Below, piece after piece: positions 14,296 to 16,900 of a stretch of 16,900 nucleotides of DNA. Source of the DNA: Bacteroidota bacterium. Its GTDB lineage: Bacteria; Bacteroidota; Bacteroidia; Bacteroidales; B18-G4. How positions within the stretch are numbered: position 1 is the first letter of the stretch; each line of letters starts with the position of its first letter. The stretch covers positions 1-16,900 of the forward strand of contig QMPN01000037.1 in NCBI GenBank assembly GCA_003648575.1, given 5' to 3'. The notes under the pieces are model-generated. The model made no database searches, had not been told where the DNA came from, and worked only from the letters and a program-made list of their open reading frames with translations. A program made the translations under genes and the position numbers.

Positions 14296-14934
14296 TTATT
14301 GTAAATCTTCTTTCTTTAATTCTTTTTTAAAGATCTTTTTCTTCTTCTCCCAGTATTTCAGGCCTTCCTCATTGGCAATACTCCTGATATGGCTCTCGAA
14401 CATGGCTTCAAATAAGGTATCAAAGTTGAACTCTTCCGGTGGAAACCAATCCGGGTTATGAAGGTCGATAAGCCTGCTGAGATACAGACGGGCAACAAGC
14501 TCAATGCTGAGGTCATCACGATATATGCCCTGGGAGATCCCTTTATGCAGGTTGATCTTGATCTTGCCAAAAATAAAATCCAGGCGGGATTTAAAGTGCC
14601 TTTTGTAGACATCCGGGTACTTGGTTTTCAGATCGAAAGTAATGCCGGGGCTCACATTCCTGAATTTGGTGGCGATCTCCTTGCTTACGGTAAGCAGAAT
14701 ATCAATGGCATTCACCCCTTCGAAATTATGTACATCAAAGATCACCTTAAAGCTCTCTCTCTCAAATTTCAACACATGCCTGATCAGATCCTTTTCATCC
14801 TGAACGTATTTATAGATCAAGTCCGCCGGAATAGCAGTTTTCTTTGAAAGCTCATCTATGGTCATGTCACCAATGCCTTCCGGAAAGGGGAATGCCCTGA
14901 TCTGGGCTATGATCTCCTTGAATTCTTTATTCAT
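14296..14934 (-). CDS. TetR/AcrR-like transcriptional regulator of the efflux operon
   Basis: 212 residues from the ATG at 14934. The frame is open to a TTG at 15003, but the additional 23 residues would be MIRYLDQSSGRFFILLQKQK and beyond, unlike a TetR N-terminus, whereas MNKEFKEIIAQIRAFPFPEG fits. The helix-turn-helix lies at about 23-45 (MTIDELSKKTAIPADLIYKY), followed by the typical DEKDLIRHVL (46-55). The C-terminal two-thirds is all-helical ligand/dimer domain-like (ITFDLKTKYPDVYKRHF, IYRDDLSIELVARLYLSRLI) and ends in a very Lys-rich tail (YWEKKKKIFKKELKKEDLQ). It sits directly upstream of the TolC/adaptor/RND genes on the same strand, so it probably represses them and responds to a pump substrate. 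Ligand unknown. Confidence 0.85.
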   Translation of the reverse strand: MNKEFKEIIAQIRAFPFPEGIGDMTIDELSKKTAIPADLIYKYVQDEKDLIRHVLKFERESFKVIFDVHNFEGVNAIDILLTVSKEIATKFRNVSPGITFDLKTKYPDVYKRHFKSRLDFIFGKIKINLHKGISQGIYRDDLSIELVARLYLSRLIDLHNPDWFPPEEFNFDTLFEAMFESHIRSIANEEGLKYWEKKKKIFKKELKKEDLQ

Positions 14935-15038
14935 CGTTCTGTTTTTTTGCTTTTGCAATAATATAAAAAATCTGCCTGAAGATTGATCTAAATACCTTAT
15001 CAAATACAGACAAGACAGTTTTTCATTCGTTGCAGAAA

Positions 15039-16604
15039 CTATTTAACAAATATCATTTTTTTCTTCATGGCTGCCCTGTTGCTCTCCAGTGAGAAGTAAT
15101 ATGTCCCGGGAGAGATATCATGTTCGTGCGGATCGAAGACCCTTGTATGCTTGCCTGCAATTACATAATCGTGATCATGGATGGAGGCTACCACCCTGCC
15201 ATAAACATCGTAAACTCTGAGGCTGATCATGCCCGGCTGCTTCAATTTGAAGGAGATCACAGTGCTTTCTTTGAAGGGGTTCGGATAGTTTTGTTCCAGG
15301 CTAAGCAATGATGGTGCTTCTTCTTCGATACCAAAATCGGAATCAACAATGGCTGTCCAGATGCTGAGGTCGCTGCCTTCCATCCTGGCCCAGATCGGTC
15401 TTACCACATTATTGTATGCCGATATGTTTGTATAATCACCAAAAAAAGTTGATGCAAAAGGGAGGAAGGGGGATTCGCTAACCTTGAAGTTTGTGATTGT
15501 TTCTCCTCCATCACGCGAAACCGCCATATACACATCGGTATTGTTGTCATCGTAAGCTCTTCTGTCGTACCATACAAACCAGAGGTGGCCAGTTGTCTGA
15601 TCTACATCCATCCAGGTAAAGAACTGTTGTTTTCCGGGAGGATCGTCATTTACTCTTTTAGCCTCACTCCAGGTGTTTCCGCCATCCGTAGATTTGCATA
15701 GCCATACATCGGTGTCGTCGGTTCCATTACGTTGGTCGGTCCAATTCACGTAAATCGTACCATGTTTTTCCCCGCCACTCAGATCGCATTTGGTAACAGG
15801 TAAGCCATTACAACGGCTGATACCGGGAATATCATATGCCCAACCATCCGGGAAGGGCCCAATGTATATATCTTCTTCCAGCCAGGTAGAGCCCTGGTCG
15901 AGAGAGCGGTCGAAGACAAGGCCTTCCGGACCTGCCCATGCTACATAGATCTCGCCATCGGGACCTACTGCCGGAACAGCACCCTCTGTAGTATTATCGT
16001 CATCGATACAATCGCCTGAAACCTCGTTGATGCGCAGGGCCTCACTCCAGGTATCCCCTCCGTCGAAGGAGCGGGAGAAGTGAATATCGCTTTTATCATC
16101 CGGACTGGAGCTTCCATAGTCGTCGAATTGTGTCCAGGTTACGTAGATATTGTTGTTCGTAATATCAACAACAGCCCATTCTTTGTCCTGTGCTTTTGTA
16201 CCATCCAGGCCCATATATGTGCCATTGTTCCAGGTTCCTCCTATTGTATCTTTCTTCTGACATACAATACGGTCGATCCAGTTTCCCCATGTGGGAGGAT
16301 TTGAAAGGTGAAAGAAGTACCATGCCCCGGCAGTATCCACAATGATGACAGGGTCACCCCATACACCATAAGGAGAACTTAATGAAGCTGTTGTCCATGT
16401 ATGGCCTGCGTCAGTAGAATAATAGATATTATCAATATTGGCAGCTCCAACCATATGATCCGTGTTTTTTGGATTTATCATAATAGATGGCTCCTCCGGC
16501 TGGGTCCAGCTTCCTTCGTCGTCAATAAGAACATTTGTATACTGAGCCTGCAAGCTCAGGGAGAAGAATAATAATAGTAAAAAGATCAGGTGTAATACCT
16601 TCAT
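15039..16604 (-). CDS. Secreted Asp-box (BNR-repeat, sialidase-fold) protein with T9SS type A sorting domain
   Basis: 521 residues. Residues 1-20 are a signal peptide (MKVLHLIFLLLLFFSLSLQA, then Q). Residues 25-425 form a beta-propeller with Asp-box motifs S-x-D-x-G-x-T-W at 63-70 (STDAGHTW), 179-186 (SFDGGDTW), 234-241 (SLDQGSTW), 305-312 (STDGGNTW) and a degenerate one at 363-370 (SRDGGETI). Residues 435-521 are a T9SS sorting domain (LEQNYPNPFKESTVISFKL to KKKMIFVK). It should be exported by Sec and passed to the T9SS. The fold is that of sialidases and photosystem-assembly-type propellers. I could not confirm the sialidase catalytic set (Arg triad, Tyr/Glu, FRIP motif), so hydrolase activity is not claimed. 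The gene is probably transcribed alone; 104 bases separate it from the TetR-like gene. Confidence 0.88.
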   Translation of the reverse strand: MKVLHLIFLLLLFFSLSLQAQYTNVLIDDEGSWTQPEEPSIMINPKNTDHMVGAANIDNIYYSTDAGHTWTTASLSSPYGVWGDPVIIVDTAGAWYFFHLSNPPTWGNWIDRIVCQKKDTIGGTWNNGTYMGLDGTKAQDKEWAVVDITNNNIYVTWTQFDDYGSSSPDDKSDIHFSRSFDGGDTWSEALRINEVSGDCIDDDNTTEGAVPAVGPDGEIYVAWAGPEGLVFDRSLDQGSTWLEEDIYIGPFPDGWAYDIPGISRCNGLPVTKCDLSGGEKHGTIYVNWTDQRNGTDDTDVWLCKSTDGGNTWSEAKRVNDDPPGKQQFFTWMDVDQTTGHLWFVWYDRRAYDDNNTDVYMAVSRDGGETITNFKVSESPFLPFASTFFGDYTNISAYNNVVRPIWARMEGSDLSIWTAIVDSDFGIEEEAPSLLSLEQNYPNPFKESTVISFKLKQPGMISLRVYDVYGRVVASIHDHDYVIAGKHTRVFDPHEHDISPGTYYFSLESNRAAMKKKMIFVK

Positions 16605-16656
16605 AGCGACCTAAATATATAGTTTAACACGTAAAAATACACAATTTATGCCTTTA

Positions 16657-16691
16657 GGAGACCTGGCAGGTCCCCGACCTGCCAGGTCTCC
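16657..16691. repeat. 35-bp perfect palindrome with 15-bp arms
   Basis: GGAGACCTGGCAGGT (16657-16671) and ACCTGCCAGGTCTCC (16677-16691) are perfect inverted arms around the loop CCCCG. It sits in the divergent gap between the Asp-box gene (minus) and the symporter gene (plus). No T-run follows on either strand, so it is not an ordinary terminator. Its GC-rich, AGACCTG-type arms resemble dispersed palindromic (REP-like) intergenic elements known from Bacteroidota. Copy number in this genome cannot be judged from the window. Confidence 0.75.
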
Positions 16692-16730
16692 AGTGAAAAA
16701 TTTCTTATTTTTATCGCTTATTCAAGAATT

Positions 16731-16900
16731 ATGAAGAAAATACCCCTCCACTGGCAGATCCTGATTGCACTGATCTTAGCTATTATCTACGGCCTAATCT
16801 TTGATGAAAAGGCCGTAAGCTATGTTTCATGGATGGGAGATGTCTTTCTCAGGGCACTGAAGATGCTCATTATTCCTCTGATCATTAGCTCTCTGATATC
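16731..16900 (+). CDS. Dicarboxylate/amino acid:cation symporter (DAACS family), N-terminal fragment
   Basis: The ATG at 16731 opens a plus-strand frame that reaches the right edge after 56 full codons without a stop. The product begins MKKIPLHWQILIALILAIIY with a first membrane helix at about 7-24. The stretch FLRALKMLIIPLIISSLI (39-56) matches the well-known start of TM2 in the GltP/GltT/DctA family (FLxLLKMxxxPLxxxS). Proteins of this family import glutamate, aspartate or C4-dicarboxylates with H+ or Na+. It is the only plus-strand gene in the window and is divergent from the Asp-box gene. The subfamily cannot be determined from 56 residues. Confidence 0.85.
   Translation, partial: MKKIPLHWQILIALILAIIYGLIFDEKAVSYVSWMGDVFLRALKMLIIPLIISSLI

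Noticed and set aside
14935..15003. TTG start giving a 235-residue TetR-like protein
   Set aside because: The added 23 residues do not resemble a TetR N-terminus and would use up the likely promoter region; the ATG at 14934 fits better.
15039..16604. Sialidase function for the Asp-box protein
   Set aside because: Asp boxes occur in many non-sialidase propellers, and I could not identify the FRIP motif and catalytic residues with confidence.
1..16900. CRISPR arrays, tRNA or rRNA genes, transposases, phage genes, classical defence systems
   Set aside because: No regularly spaced direct repeats, tRNA-like cloverleaf, rRNA segments, or integrase/transposase/nuclease motifs were seen on either strand.

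Overview
The window looks like a chromosomal segment of a member of the Bacteroidota, probably of the Bacteroidales/Marinilabiliales kind, though the genus cannot be fixed from sequence alone. The evidence is three secreted proteins with C-terminal type IX secretion (T9SS type A) sorting domains containing the YPNP motif, PKD and carboxypeptidase-regulatory-like modules, short ECF sigma factors with Bacteroidota-style region 4, start codons without strong Shine-Dalgarno sequences, and GC-rich palindromic intergenic repeats. Every gene is on the minus strand except the truncated one at the right edge.

Layout from left to right. (1) 2-610: the N-terminal 203 codons of a secreted receptor-L-domain/leucine-rich-repeat-like protein that runs off the left edge; its repeat part is much more AT-rich than the rest of the window. 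(2) 611-829: intergenic region with two GC-rich palindromic elements and a strong minus-strand terminator. (3) 830-4398 and 4553-8008: two tandem, paralogous three-gene cassettes. Each is read as ECF sigma factor, then a protein with a cytoplasmic N-terminus, one membrane helix and a C-terminal outer-membrane-type beta-barrel, then a secreted PKD/T9SS protein. Genes within a cassette overlap or almost touch, and a good terminator (4495-4530) separates the cassettes. (4) 8009-8291: an intergenic region with no gene. (5) 8292-14934: a four-gene drug-efflux-type set in transcription order TetR-like regulator, TolC-like outer membrane factor, lipoprotein periplasmic adaptor, RND pump. (6) 15039-16604: a secreted Asp-box (BNR-repeat) protein with a T9SS domain. 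(7) 16605-16730: a divergent intergenic region carrying a 35-bp perfect palindrome. (8) 16731-16900: the plus-strand start of a dicarboxylate/amino acid:cation symporter.

How the genes work together. The efflux genes form a standard tripartite pump under a local repressor. The most interesting part is the duplicated sigma/TM-barrel/PKD cassette. The middle protein sits where an anti-sigma factor normally sits and shares with its paralogue a short cytoplasmic N-terminal motif (LDxLF...EPxxxxW). I infer that it restrains its sigma factor and is informed by events at the outer membrane or by the secreted PKD protein, giving an envelope- or surface-sensing circuit present in two diverged copies. 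This is inference from gene order and sequence similarity, not a demonstrated function.
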